From positions 62,001-126,000 of the forward strand of contig NZ_JAASTT010000007.1 in NCBI RefSeq assembly GCF_014322795.1: a stretch of DNA of 64,000 nucleotides, written 5' to 3'. The first letter of the stretch is position 1; every line of letters begins with the position of its first letter. The position numbers and the translations under genes were made by a program. The notes under the pieces are model-generated. The model ran no database searches. It was not told where the DNA came from and saw nothing but the letters and a program-made list of their open reading frames with translations. Of this stretch, positions 43,531-51,501 are shown one piece after another. The stretch comes from Paenilisteria portnoyi (GTDB lineage Bacteria; Bacillota; Bacilli; Lactobacillales; Listeriaceae).

Positions 43531-43539
43531 TGCTATATT
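43531..43539 (+). promoter_or_regulatory. Possible extended -10 promoter of the PfoR-like gene
   Basis: TG-C-TATATT is 43 bp upstream of the start codon. A -35 box is not evident. Confidence 0.4.
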
Positions 43540-43582
43540 CTCGGTAAGATGGAAAAGATTAAACGAGAAAAGGGGATAAGGC

Positions 43583-44599
43583 ATGAAGGATTATATTGTA
43601 GACCGCTCTTATAAGGCGTCTATGGGGATAGCGAATGCGGTTTTAGTGACACTTGGTATGGGCTTATTATTACAGACGATTGGGCAGATGGTCGGATTTA
43701 CGTGGCTAACGGAAATTGGGGCTGTTGGAAAGTTATTATTGATTCCTGGACTTGGCGTGGGAATTGCGATATGTCTTGGTGCGAATACGTTAGTTGTGAT
43801 TAGTGCGGCTGCGGCATCGGTCATTGGTGGGGGCGCGATACTAGCGCTTGAAAATGGTGGATTTTCGATTGTTGGCGGTGAACCAATTGGTGCGATTTTG
43901 GCCGTTATTGTTGCGGTTTGGGTTGGGAAACGGGTGACTGGGAAAACGAATTTTGATATGATTTTAATTCCTGCTGCGGCATTACTATCGGGGGGGATTA
44001 GCGGATTGCTGTTTTCGAAGATTATGGCGCCTGTTTTGACGTCGGTGAGTGGTGGGATAACCTCGCTTGTGGACGGTTCACCAATTCTTTCGTCGATGGT
44101 TATCGCGCTCGTGTTCGCGATTTTGATTCTGAGTCCGGCTTCATCGGCGGCACTGGCGATTGCTTTACAGCTGGACCCAACGGCGAGTGCTGCGGCATTG
44201 ATAGGCTGTTCGGTACAATTTGTTTCTTTTGCGGTGCTAGGATTCCGGGATAATAATTGGGGCGCGTTTTTTGCACAATTGATTTGTACGCCAAAATTGC
44301 AGACGCCAAACATTATTAAGCGGCCGGCGGTAATGATTGTACCACTTATTTCGGCGGTTATTGCAAGCCCAATCGGCGTCCTCGTCTTTCATTTGCAAGC
44401 ATCGGCAGAGGTTGCCGGACTTGGTTTATGCGCCTTTGTTGCACCGCTTTTCTTGATTGCGAATTACGGTTGGTTGTCCTTTGGCGCGTTTTTAATTGTC
44501 GCAGTTGTGATACCAGCAGCGATTGCTCTTGTAGCTAGGCCATTCTTGCTACGCTCGTCTTGGTTGCGGAGTGGGGATTTACAAGTCGAATTAGAATAA
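43583..44599 (+). CDS. PfoR-like PTS EIIC-type membrane protein
   Basis: A 338-residue, Gly/Ala/Ile-rich protein of about ten membrane helices. GIANAVLVTLGMGLLLQTIG, GVGIAICLGANTLVVISAAA, AALIGCSVQFVSFAVLGFRD and NNWGAFFAQLICTPKLQTPN belong to the PTS_EIIC_2 family, which includes Clostridium PfoR. Members stand alone without EIIA or EIIB and their substrate is unknown. The gene starts behind AAAAGGGGATAAGGC and ends at a strong terminator. Confidence 0.78.
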   Translation: MKDYIVDRSYKASMGIANAVLVTLGMGLLLQTIGQMVGFTWLTEIGAVGKLLLIPGLGVGIAICLGANTLVVISAAAASVIGGGAILALENGGFSIVGGEPIGAILAVIVAVWVGKRVTGKTNFDMILIPAAALLSGGISGLLFSKIMAPVLTSVSGGITSLVDGSPILSSMVIALVFAILILSPASSAALAIALQLDPTASAAALIGCSVQFVSFAVLGFRDNNWGAFFAQLICTPKLQTPNIIKRPAVMIVPLISAVIASPIGVLVFHLQASAEVAGLGLCAFVAPLFLIANYGWLSFGAFLIVAVVIPAAIALVARPFLLRSSWLRSGDLQVELE

Positions 44600-44601
44600 C
44601 A

Positions 44602-44662
44602 AAAAAGAGGATGAAGTAGGAAGCGACCTGTTAAAAGGGTCAAAACCTATTCATCCTCTTTC
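44602..44662 (+). terminator. Terminator of the PfoR-like gene
   Basis: AAAGAGGATGAAGTAGG (44604-44620) pairs with CCTATTCATCCTCTTT (44646-44661) with one bulge. Confidence 0.75.
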
Positions 44663-44851
44663 CTCGTGATGTGCCGGAATTTGCCTGAGTAATTGGTTTA
44701 AATAAATCGGAATACGATAGAATATCTAAAAATAGTTGGTAGATACAATTGGAAAATCCAGATATTTACTAGACAACTTTGGACTAGTAGATATGACTAC
44801 CTTATAACTAAGTTTAGAACTCAATGGTTGAATACGAAACTTTTTCGCGAG

Positions 44852-44889
44852 CTATATTAAAAAGTGAGGTAAAACAATATTTAATATAG
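44852..44889. repeat. Hairpin repeat with conserved loop, copy 1
   Basis: CTATATTAAA pairs with TTTAATATAG. The loop carries AAAGTGAGGTAAAACA, which recurs in copy 2. Confidence 0.6.
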
Positions 44890-45069
44890 TTGGAGCGACG
44901 TATCGAGATTCCGCATTCCTTGCCTTAACGAGTGGTTAAAACTCTTGACGCGACCTTTTCATTTACCGTGGCCTTCCTCAAGCTCCCGCAAGACTGACCA
45001 ATTACTTAAAAACTTTCCTTCACCAGACGATATCCGACTATAGCAAAGTTATGGTAACTCCATCCATAT

Positions 45070-45106
45070 GTCTATATGCACTAAAAGTGAGACAAAACAT
45101 ATAGAC
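45070..45106. repeat. Hairpin repeat with conserved loop, copy 2
   Basis: GTCTATATG pairs perfectly with CATATAGAC. The loop has AAAAGTGAGACAAAA, close to that of copy 1, while the stem sequence differs and stays complementary. Confidence 0.6.
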
Positions 45107-45239
45107 TCTCTCGCACGATATTCAATAAAAACAAATATCGCTTTCGTTAACGAGAATAGGGAGATAGGAGAGACGAATAACTTGTGCAAACAATAATCGT
45201 TGGATAATCGAATTTCTTACTACATTTCAAACATCCATC

Positions 45240-45359
45240 TTAAATACGGGCTGCTCCGACAATGTCATTGGTTAACTTACTAAACTGATCTTTGGCTCGT
45301 GTGGCTAATTTGTCATCTTCACCTATAAGCTTGTTCTTCAGTCTGTGCGATTCTGTCAT
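45240..45359 (-). CDS. 39-residue CsbD-like peptide
   Basis: On the minus strand GAGGGTGATTGG precedes an ATG and a 39-codon frame: MTESHRLKNKLIGEDDKLAT, then RAKDQFSKLTNDIVGAARI. It is hydrophilic and Lys/Asp-rich with no Cys or Trp, and resembles half of a CsbD-type general stress protein. It may be a short intact gene or the truncated end of one. A sigma-B-like promoter lies just upstream, which would fit a stress protein. Confidence 0.4.
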   Translation of the reverse strand: MTESHRLKNKLIGEDDKLATRAKDQFSKLTNDIVGAARI

Positions 45360-45391
45360 CCAATCACCCTCTATCGCTTTGATACTATACA

Positions 45392-45417
45392 TTAGCCGTT
45401 TTTCTTAAAGTTGAAAC
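45392..45417 (-). promoter_or_regulatory. Sigma-B-like promoter upstream of the CsbD-like peptide
   Basis: Read on the minus strand, GTTTCA and GGCTAA are separated by 14 bp, near the sigma-B pattern GTTT and GGGTAT. Two of six -10 bases deviate, so this is tentative. Confidence 0.3.
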
Positions 45418-45507
45418 ATAAATAGTAAAAAATAATACATTTGATATGTGCCAAAATAAGGATGGGTGGAAAAACGGGCTAAATTTAATGGTCAAAAGTA
45501 ATCGAAA

Positions 45508-45981
45508 TTAGAGGAAAACCGCCATAAAAATGTCATCTGCATACTCGCCATCGATAATAAATTCGTTGTGAAGTTGGCCTTCTTTTTGAAAACCATGTTT
45601 CGTATAAAATTGGATGGCTTTTTCATTTGTCGATAGAACGCGTAAGGAGATTTTTTTCTTGTTTTCAGCCTTGGCGATGCGGTACAGCTCTTCCATGAGG
45701 GCAGAGCCGACACCGTGTTTTTGGAAATTAGGATGTACTGCAATATCGAGCGTCCAAACGTGTTCGTTACTTTTTAGTGGGATCGGTGAGTGGTAGCCTA
45801 GAATACCTGCGATTTGTCCATCGATTTCGGCAACTACTTTGGAGCCGGGTGGATTTTTTAGTAGATATTCGGCGTCTGTGCTGTAATGAATTTCGCTGGG
45901 TGTTGTTCCAGCGGTCCAGACAAGATGCTCGAGTTCAATCATTCCCGTAGCATCTTCTTGGACTGATTTTCGGATTAACAT
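45508..45981 (-). CDS. GNAT-family N-acetyltransferase
   Basis: The 157-residue protein is a typical GNAT. The acetyl-CoA loop is VHPNFQKHGVGSALMEELYR (~78, Q-x-x-G-x-G), followed by SLRVLSTNEKAIQFYTKHGF (~107), the N-x-x-A-x-x-x-Y-x-x-x-GF motif. GAGGTTTTATC precedes the ATG. It lies 15 bp after the YhaP-like permease gene on the same strand and may belong to that operon. The acceptor substrate is unknown. Confidence 0.78.
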   Translation of the reverse strand: MLIRKSVQEDATGMIELEHLVWTAGTTPSEIHYSTDAEYLLKNPPGSKVVAEIDGQIAGILGYHSPIPLKSNEHVWTLDIAVHPNFQKHGVGSALMEELYRIAKAENKKKISLRVLSTNEKAIQFYTKHGFQKEGQLHNEFIIDGEYADDIFMAVFL

Positions 45982-45996
45982 GATAAAACCTCTTTT

Positions 45997-47232
45997 CTAG
46001 TCGCGTTTTGCATATTTTAAGGATGTTTTCCAAGTTTTGAATAGGCCGTCGTTGGTATAAAGAAGTACGTTGCCGCGGTAAAGTCGGATTGCTAGCCAGA
46101 ATGCTAGGGCGTTAGTTAGGACGAGAATACCGAGCGAGATGAAGATACCGGTGGCGTCCACGGCGAGCAAATCCATTCGGGCAAGCATCATCATTGGAGA
46201 GAATGTCGGCACGTAAGAACCAATCACGACGAGCATATTATTCGGTGCATTAGCCGCTGCAATCGAGCCCCAGTAGCCAACAATGGCAAACATCGTCATC
46301 GGATACATGAATTGTGATACGGTTTCGACATTCGGTGCCATCGAGCCGATAATGGCTGAAAGTAGGATGTAGAGTAGCAAGCCGAGCACAACGAACAGGA
46401 TGTTTAGAATGAGATAGTATGTTGGGAATTGGGCTAGTTGGTCCAGTATCCCTTGAATCATCTCGGTGTTTTTACCGCCAATCATGACAACCGCAATACA
46501 GAGCCCATAAAAGGCAATCTGGGTGAGCAACATGAGTAAAATCGCAGTCAATTTCGCCATTAAATGGGTAGTTGACGAGACGCTGGATAAAATTATTTCC
46601 ATAATCCGTGTGCCTTTTTCATTCGCAATTTCTGCTGCTACAATGCTGGCGTAGCTCATTACGAATATGAAAATAACGAGTGTCAGCATCAAAATCGCTG
46701 CGCTCATCGCTTCTTTTTGGCTGTTGGTTAATTGATCGTTGGATAGCAACTCATTTTTGACTGGAACTGGTGTGGTGAGGCTCGCGAGTTGTTTTTCCGT
46801 AATGTTGTATTCCTTGATCTTCTCTTGCAGTGTCACGGTTGTTATGTCACTTTGTAAGGCCGTGATGAGGGAGTTTCCTGCCGTTTCTTGAGATGTGTAG
46901 ACGGCGCTTACTTCGTTGCCAAGTTGCGTGACGGTTACGAAACCTTCGATATCACCGTCTGTTAGTGCTTTTTTGGCTTTCTTTTCGGTATCGATTTTTT
47001 TGTCGACTTTGAAATTAGCTTTATCTGCGGCGATGGCCATTGAAAAAGCTGGATTTTCAGCGATTACGGCGATTTTTGTTGGTTCGTCGCCACCACCGAA
47101 GTAGTCAACTATTTTTGGCAGGGCAAAGATTGCCGCACCGATAAGTAGTGGGAGTAAAAGTGAGATTAAGAATGATTTCGTTTTGACGCGACGTTTGTAG
47201 ACTTGTGATGTGATGACCCAGAATTTACTCAT
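45997..47232 (-). CDS. yhaP: ABC transporter permease (YhaP/NatB-like)
   Basis: A 411-residue ABC-2 permease. One membrane helix near residue 25 is followed by an extracellular domain (~45-180) and a group of five or six helices from ~185. The conserved NEKGTRIMEIILSSVSSTTH lies between helices, as in NatB/YhaP. The start overlaps the ATPase stop by eight bases and has AGGTGA upstream, so a longer frame into the ATPase gene is rejected. The exported substrate is unknown; Na+ or peptides are possible from relatives. Confidence 0.82.
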   Translation of the reverse strand: MSKFWVITSQVYKRRVKTKSFLISLLLPLLIGAAIFALPKIVDYFGGGDEPTKIAVIAENPAFSMAIAADKANFKVDKKIDTEKKAKKALTDGDIEGFVTVTQLGNEVSAVYTSQETAGNSLITALQSDITTVTLQEKIKEYNITEKQLASLTTPVPVKNELLSNDQLTNSQKEAMSAAILMLTLVIFIFVMSYASIVAAEIANEKGTRIMEIILSSVSSTTHLMAKLTAILLMLLTQIAFYGLCIAVVMIGGKNTEMIQGILDQLAQFPTYYLILNILFVVLGLLLYILLSAIIGSMAPNVETVSQFMYPMTMFAIVGYWGSIAAANAPNNMLVVIGSYVPTFSPMMMLARMDLLAVDATGIFISLGILVLTNALAFWLAIRLYRGNVLLYTNDGLFKTWKTSLKYAKRD

Positions 47233-48121
47233 TCGTCTCACCTGCTTTCCATTTGAAAATTTCTTCGAGTGTTGGCGGCTCCAAGCTAAACATTGGAATG
47301 AAACCATCTTTTGTGACGAAATCAAATACGGTGTTGGCGTCGGATTCTTCTGCTAGGTGGACGATCCGAATGCCTTTGTGATTCTCGATTTGCGTGACAC
47401 CAGGTAAGGCGGCTAGCGCGTCTGTTGGATGTGGCGCGTCGAGCATGATTCGTTTGCGGCCAAAACTGTTTTTGACGTCTTCGGATTTGCCGCGTAATAC
47501 GGTTTTTCCTTGTTTTAGCATCACGAGTGAGTCGCATAATTCATCGACGTTTTCCATGCGGTGACTTGAAAAAATAATCGTGGCGCCATCTGCTTTAAGA
47601 TCAAACACGAATTTCTTCAGGATTTCGGCGTTGACGGGGTCGAGGCCGCTGAATGGTTCGTCTAGTATGACCAGTTTTGGACGGTGAATAATCGTGCTGA
47701 TTAGTTGGATTTTTTGCTGATTCCCTTTGGATAGCGTCTTGACAAGGTCGGTCTTTTTGCCGACGATTTCCGCGCGTTCCATCCAAAGATCGATTTCAGG
47801 CTTAATTTTCGTGCGAGAATAGCCTTTTAACTCCGCGAAAAAGGTGATTTGATCTTCAATGGTGACGTTTGGATAAAGGCCGCGTTCTTCCGGCAAATAC
47901 CCGATGATGTCTGTGTTTATTTTGGTGATGTCTTGGTTATCCCAGAGAATTTCGCCGCTATTTGGACGTAAAAAATTAAGAATTAGACGGAATGTTGTTG
48001 TTTTTCCGGCTCCGTTTTGACCGATTAGGCCGAGTATTTCGCTTTCGTTAATCTGGAAATGTAAATCATCGACGGCTGTTTTTGCGCCGAATTGTTTGGA
48101 TACATTATTGACTTGTAACAT
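47225..48121 (-). CDS. yhaQ: ABC transporter ATP-binding protein (YhaQ-like)
   Basis: The 298-residue ATPase has the length of B. subtilis YhaQ and close agreement in blocks: LIGQNGAGKTTTFRLILNFL (Walker A), YLPEERGLYPNVTIEDQI, VKTLSKGNQQKIQLISTIIH (signature LSKGNQQ) and LVILDEPFSGLDPVNAEIL (Walker B). A C-terminal regulatory region (~215-298) is typical of the NatA group. It drives the adjacent permease. AAGGAGCTGATATC precedes the ATG. Confidence 0.86.
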   Translation of the reverse strand: MLQVNNVSKQFGAKTAVDDLHFQINESEILGLIGQNGAGKTTTFRLILNFLRPNSGEILWDNQDITKINTDIIGYLPEERGLYPNVTIEDQITFFAELKGYSRTKIKPEIDLWMERAEIVGKKTDLVKTLSKGNQQKIQLISTIIHRPKLVILDEPFSGLDPVNAEILKKFVFDLKADGATIIFSSHRMENVDELCDSLVMLKQGKTVLRGKSEDVKNSFGRKRIMLDAPHPTDALAALPGVTQIENHKGIRIVHLAEESDANTVFDFVTKDGFIPMFSLEPPTLEEIFKWKAGETNE

Positions 48122-48145
48122 GTAGATATCAGCTCCTTTTTGAGT

Positions 48146-49594
48146 TTACAGTAGTTCTTCTTTTTGCTGTGTTTTTTCGTTGAGATAGGCATCAAGCATT
48201 TGCCAGTCACGCAAGGTCGGGTTGGTATTCCAGACGAGCTGCGGGACAGTATTATGAGGTAACGGCAAATCGGTAATGATGAAATCGGCTTGTGGGTGCC
48301 CACTACCAACAATAATGAGTTGTTGTGCGGAATAGCGTGAGCGAATGGTTTTCTTCACAAGATCCTCCCATAAAAAGCCGTTTTGTGAGAAAATTTTTGC
48401 GGTTAGGACAGCTGGACGCGCCGTTCGTTCCATCGCGGTTTGGATGCTTATTCCGATGCGATACATCAGGACGTCGTGATTTTCGCGTAAGTAAGCATAA
48501 ACTGGTTCTTGGGCAAATGTTTGGAAAATAGTCGCAATCTGTTGTTCTAAATCAGGGGACAAAACGTGTTCTTCCTTGATTAAAAAACGCTCTTGTGCCA
48601 GAAAAAGCGGACTTTCAACGGCATGGAACATAGAAAAGGTGTCGATGAGACTGACCATTAAATCGTCCGCATCCCAGCCAATCTTCGGCAAAATATTGAA
48701 AATAGCTTCGACAAGACGATAGGTCACTGGGTTTGCTTCTTTACAAGTTTCGATTCGCGCCGTTCTAGATTGTTCGGAATTATAGGATTTAGAACAAAAG
48801 AAAATACAAGATAAGATGAAAATCGATTCGGATCCAGAAATCTCGATATGAGTCGCGTCTGAAAGTATTCGAAAAGCTTCAGCAAGATCGTTACGTTCAT
48901 TATATACTTTCCATGTGCGCGTAGTTCTTGTGCCACGACTATCGATGGGATAACCGCGTTTGATGCGAGTGAGAGAAAGCCCAACCCAAGCGGCATATTG
49001 AATTTTTGCTGCTGGTGAAAAATATATATCTAATTTTCGCATAATATCTTCAATAAAGCTATCGATAATCTCCCAGTTGATGTCGATGAAAAACAGGTCT
49101 TGAGCGGGATAGGCATTGAAAAATAAGTCATAGTATAGGAAGCGGATTTGTGATTCTTTGCCAATGAGGTGAAGCGGTTTATTCTCGAGTTGCAGGTGAA
49201 TCGATTTTAAATAGCGGTGAACGGGCGTTAACTTGCGATAAATCGTTGCCGGACTGACGAAATTTTCTTGGCACCAGACGGCGAGCGAGATCTCTTTTTC
49301 ATCGTAAATATCATAGCAAAGGCGGAATAAATACGTTTCTGAAAAGAAAGCGGAGAACAGGTGAATGAAATTTTCATCGAATGGTTTTTCCAGAAGAATG
49401 CCTTCATTTGTATTGATAAGTTGCCATTTGTCGGGTAGGGAATTTTCTAGACTTTTCATTTCGCGGGCGAGCGTTTTTTTGGAACAGCGCACGAGTTTGC
49501 AAATTTCTTGACGGTCCCAAGTTTTGTGATCAGATAAAAGGACTTTAATGATGAGCAATTGGCGTTCTTTATCTTTTTCTAAAATACCGTTCAT
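48146..49594 (-). CDS. Mga/AtxA-like transcriptional regulator
   Basis: A 482-residue protein with two N-terminal helix-turn-helices (QLLIIKVLLSDHKTWDRQEI with LVRCSKKTLAREMKSLE; then SLAVWCQENFVSPATIYRKL near residue 90), followed by helical PRD-like domains and a C-terminal EIIB-like fold (QLIIVGSGHPQADFIITDLP). That order is typical of the Mga/AtxA virulence regulators, which Listeria has in several copies. AAAGGATGATATCACC precedes the ATG. Its targets are unknown; yhaQ lies 24 bp downstream on the same strand and could be one. Confidence 0.75.
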   Translation of the reverse strand: MNGILEKDKERQLLIIKVLLSDHKTWDRQEICKLVRCSKKTLAREMKSLENSLPDKWQLINTNEGILLEKPFDENFIHLFSAFFSETYLFRLCYDIYDEKEISLAVWCQENFVSPATIYRKLTPVHRYLKSIHLQLENKPLHLIGKESQIRFLYYDLFFNAYPAQDLFFIDINWEIIDSFIEDIMRKLDIYFSPAAKIQYAAWVGLSLTRIKRGYPIDSRGTRTTRTWKVYNERNDLAEAFRILSDATHIEISGSESIFILSCIFFCSKSYNSEQSRTARIETCKEANPVTYRLVEAIFNILPKIGWDADDLMVSLIDTFSMFHAVESPLFLAQERFLIKEEHVLSPDLEQQIATIFQTFAQEPVYAYLRENHDVLMYRIGISIQTAMERTARPAVLTAKIFSQNGFLWEDLVKKTIRSRYSAQQLIIVGSGHPQADFIITDLPLPHNTVPQLVWNTNPTLRDWQMLDAYLNEKTQQKEELL

Positions 49595-49740
49595 GGTGAT
49601 ATCATCCTTTCTCGGTTTATCAAACTTCTTATTTTTGCCGTCCTTCAAAGACAACTTTGAGAGAGTCACCTCTTTTTTAGTTGGTGTATATGGTTTACAA
49701 TGAATGGAGATAATAATAAGCGGAAAAGTAGGTAATAACT

Positions 49741-50388
49741 ATGATCCTAAACAATGATTGCGTAGCGGATGAGATTTATGCGTCTATAAAAACGGCGGTT
49801 CTTTGCCAAACATATGAAATTGGAGACACGATTGAGGTGCAGAATTTGGCAGCTGAATTTGGTGTGTCGAGCCATATTGCAGAGCAAGCGCTCCAGTTGT
49901 TATGTCAAAGAGGACTTTTGAATCAGCTTACGGCAACTATGTATGATGTGAAAGAAACGCATAGCAAAGAGTTTTATTACTCGGGTCGGTTTCAAATTAT
50001 GTTTTTGAATATGGAGTATATTATCCAGCGATTAAAAGAAACGCATATTCCGATTGTGAAGAGCCCATTGAGTGTATACGTAGAAGCGATGAAGGTTGGG
50101 GTTCAGAATCGTGAGTATACAGCTTATATTAACGCATGTGAGGGTTTCTATTTGGAACTTTGCGAACAGGCGAATATGCACATTTTAGGTAAGAGTTTAA
50201 GAACGATCAATGAGCAACTAACGGCGTTTGACGATATATTTGGTAAGAAATTTCTGTTGACATCATCTATGTGTACGGTTGAGGCCGTGGAACTTATTTT
50301 AGTTGCATTGGAAGATCGCGATTACGAGCAAGCGATTAGTGTTGTGCAACAGTTGTATCATTATTACATTTCATTGTTGGTAGATTAG
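49741..50388 (+). CDS. GntR-like regulator upstream of lutABC
   Basis: The 215-residue protein has a GntR-type winged helix (IKTAVLCQTYEIGDTIEVQN, LAAEFGVSSHIAEQALQLLC) whose recognition helix is atypical; the usual SR-T/S-PVR is replaced by SSHIAEQ. The helical effector domain (~80-215) resembles that of the tandem GntR genes at 1.7-3.0 kb. It reads toward lutA, 354 bp away. In B. subtilis a GntR protein, LutR, controls lutABC; an analogous role here is inference. The ribosome binding site is weak. Confidence 0.6.
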   Translation: MILNNDCVADEIYASIKTAVLCQTYEIGDTIEVQNLAAEFGVSSHIAEQALQLLCQRGLLNQLTATMYDVKETHSKEFYYSGRFQIMFLNMEYIIQRLKETHIPIVKSPLSVYVEAMKVGVQNREYTAYINACEGFYLELCEQANMHILGKSLRTINEQLTAFDDIFGKKFLLTSSMCTVEAVELILVALEDRDYEQAISVVQQLYHYYISLLVD

Positions 50389-50547
50389 CTAACTTCTCTT
50401 AATAGTAGCGCTTTCCGCGAGATAATGCCATTAAAAAATTCGATTTGTGGAGAATATTTTTGTTTAGGGATAAAGCGGCTTTTTGATGTGGGAGGACTGC
50501 ATCGAAAAGTTGTTTTTTTAGGTTAGAAAATAAGATAAAATACAGGT

Positions 50548-50588
50548 AAAACCACTTTTAAGCGATATTTATTAGTGGTTTTTATTTG
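50548..50588 (+). terminator. Terminator after the GntR-like gene
   Basis: AAAACCACT pairs with AGTGGTTTT, followed by T residues. The rest of 50389-50742 has no gene. Confidence 0.65.
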
Positions 50589-50693
50589 TTTGATAGATGT
50601 ATTGGGAAATGGCTTCCTGACTATGTTTCTATCGATAATATCTGGGAAATCGTTATTCTTCAAGGGTTTGCATTCGTTTTTTGCCGTTTTTTA

Positions 50694-50702
50694 TGCTAGA
50701 AT
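50694..50702 (+). promoter_or_regulatory. Extended -10 promoter of lutABC
   Basis: TATGCTAGAAT contains TG-n-TAGAAT, 41 bp upstream of the lutA start. TTGCAT at 50668 is too far away to act as -35. Confidence 0.45.
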
Positions 50703-50742
50703 TTAATGGTAGAAGATGCAAAAGATGATGGGGGCGTATAGT

Positions 50743-51486
50743 ATGAAGGTCAGTATTTTTTCAACGTGTCTGGTGGATATGATGTTTCCGAATGTTGGGA
50801 TTGCGATGGTGGAATCTTTGGAACGGCTTGGTTGTGAGACGGATTTTCCGGAGGCGCAAGTGTGTTGTGGGCAACCTACTTATAACAGCGGTTACATGGA
50901 GAAGACGCGGGCGACGTTAATCAATCAATTGGAGGCTTTTAAGGATTCGGAGTATGTGGTTGGACCGTCGGGATCGTGTGTCGGGATGATGCGGGAGTAT
51001 GGGGAGATTTTTAAAGATGATCCCGAATATGCGGATGCGGCGCGGGAACTTGGCGCGAAAACCTATGAATATTCACAGTTTTTATATCATGTGTTGGGCG
51101 TAACGGATGTTGGCGCGACGCTCGAAGGCAAGGCTACATATCATCGTTCGTGCCATATGACGCGGATTTTAGGCGAAAAAGAGGCGCCGTATGCATTGCT
51201 TGCGGAGGTGCGTGGATTGGAACTCGTGCCATTGCCACACGTGGAAAATTGCTGCGGGTTTGGTGGCACTTTTTCAGTGAAGATGCCGGAGATTTCGGAA
51301 CAGATGGTGGAGGAAAAAATGATGGATGTCGTAGCGACGGATGCGGAAATTCTAATCAGCGCGGATATGGGTTGTTTGATGAATATCGGTGGGAAATTCA
51401 ATCGCGAGGGTAAGGAAATCAAGATTATGCATATCGCGGAAGTGTTGAATAGTAATGTCACAAAGCCTTTTCGGGCAATGGTTTAA
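50743..51486 (+). CDS. lutA: L-lactate utilization protein LutA (CCG-domain Fe-S subunit)
   Basis: A 247-residue protein with two Cys-rich CCG domains: [14 protein letters not shown] with [13 protein letters not shown] in the first half, and SCHMTRILG with [18 protein letters not shown] in the second. These bind a non-cubane 4Fe-4S cluster, as in LldE and heterodisulfide reductase. With LutB and LutC it oxidises L-lactate to pyruvate at the membrane. The start is at 50743 behind GATGGGGGCG; an ATG nine codons upstream lacks a site. Confidence 0.9.
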   Translation: MKVSIFSTCLVDMMFPNVGIAMVESLERLGCETDFPEAQVCCGQPTYNSGYMEKTRATLINQLEAFKDSEYVVGPSGSCVGMMREYGEIFKDDPEYADAARELGAKTYEYSQFLYHVLGVTDVGATLEGKATYHRSCHMTRILGEKEAPYALLAEVRGLELVPLPHVENCCGFGGTFSVKMPEISEQMVEEKMMDVVATDAEILISADMGCLMNIGGKFNREGKEIKIMHIAEVLNSNVTKPFRAMV

Positions 51487-51501
51487 GGGGGATTCTTGAA
51501 A

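Larger units (their letters stand above)
44663..45239. other. Non-coding stretch without a supported gene
   Basis: No open frame with a start, ribosome binding site and protein-like composition was found on either strand. The stretch is rich in short palindromes, including two related hairpins listed separately, and a GACTCTCTC ... GAGAGAC pair at 45104-45174. Confidence 0.5.

Noticed and set aside
43609..44313. 234-codon open frame antisense to the PfoR-like gene
   Set aside because: The frame mirrors the codon pattern of the EIIC-like protein and shows no known motif or start signal. The sense protein has clear family motifs.
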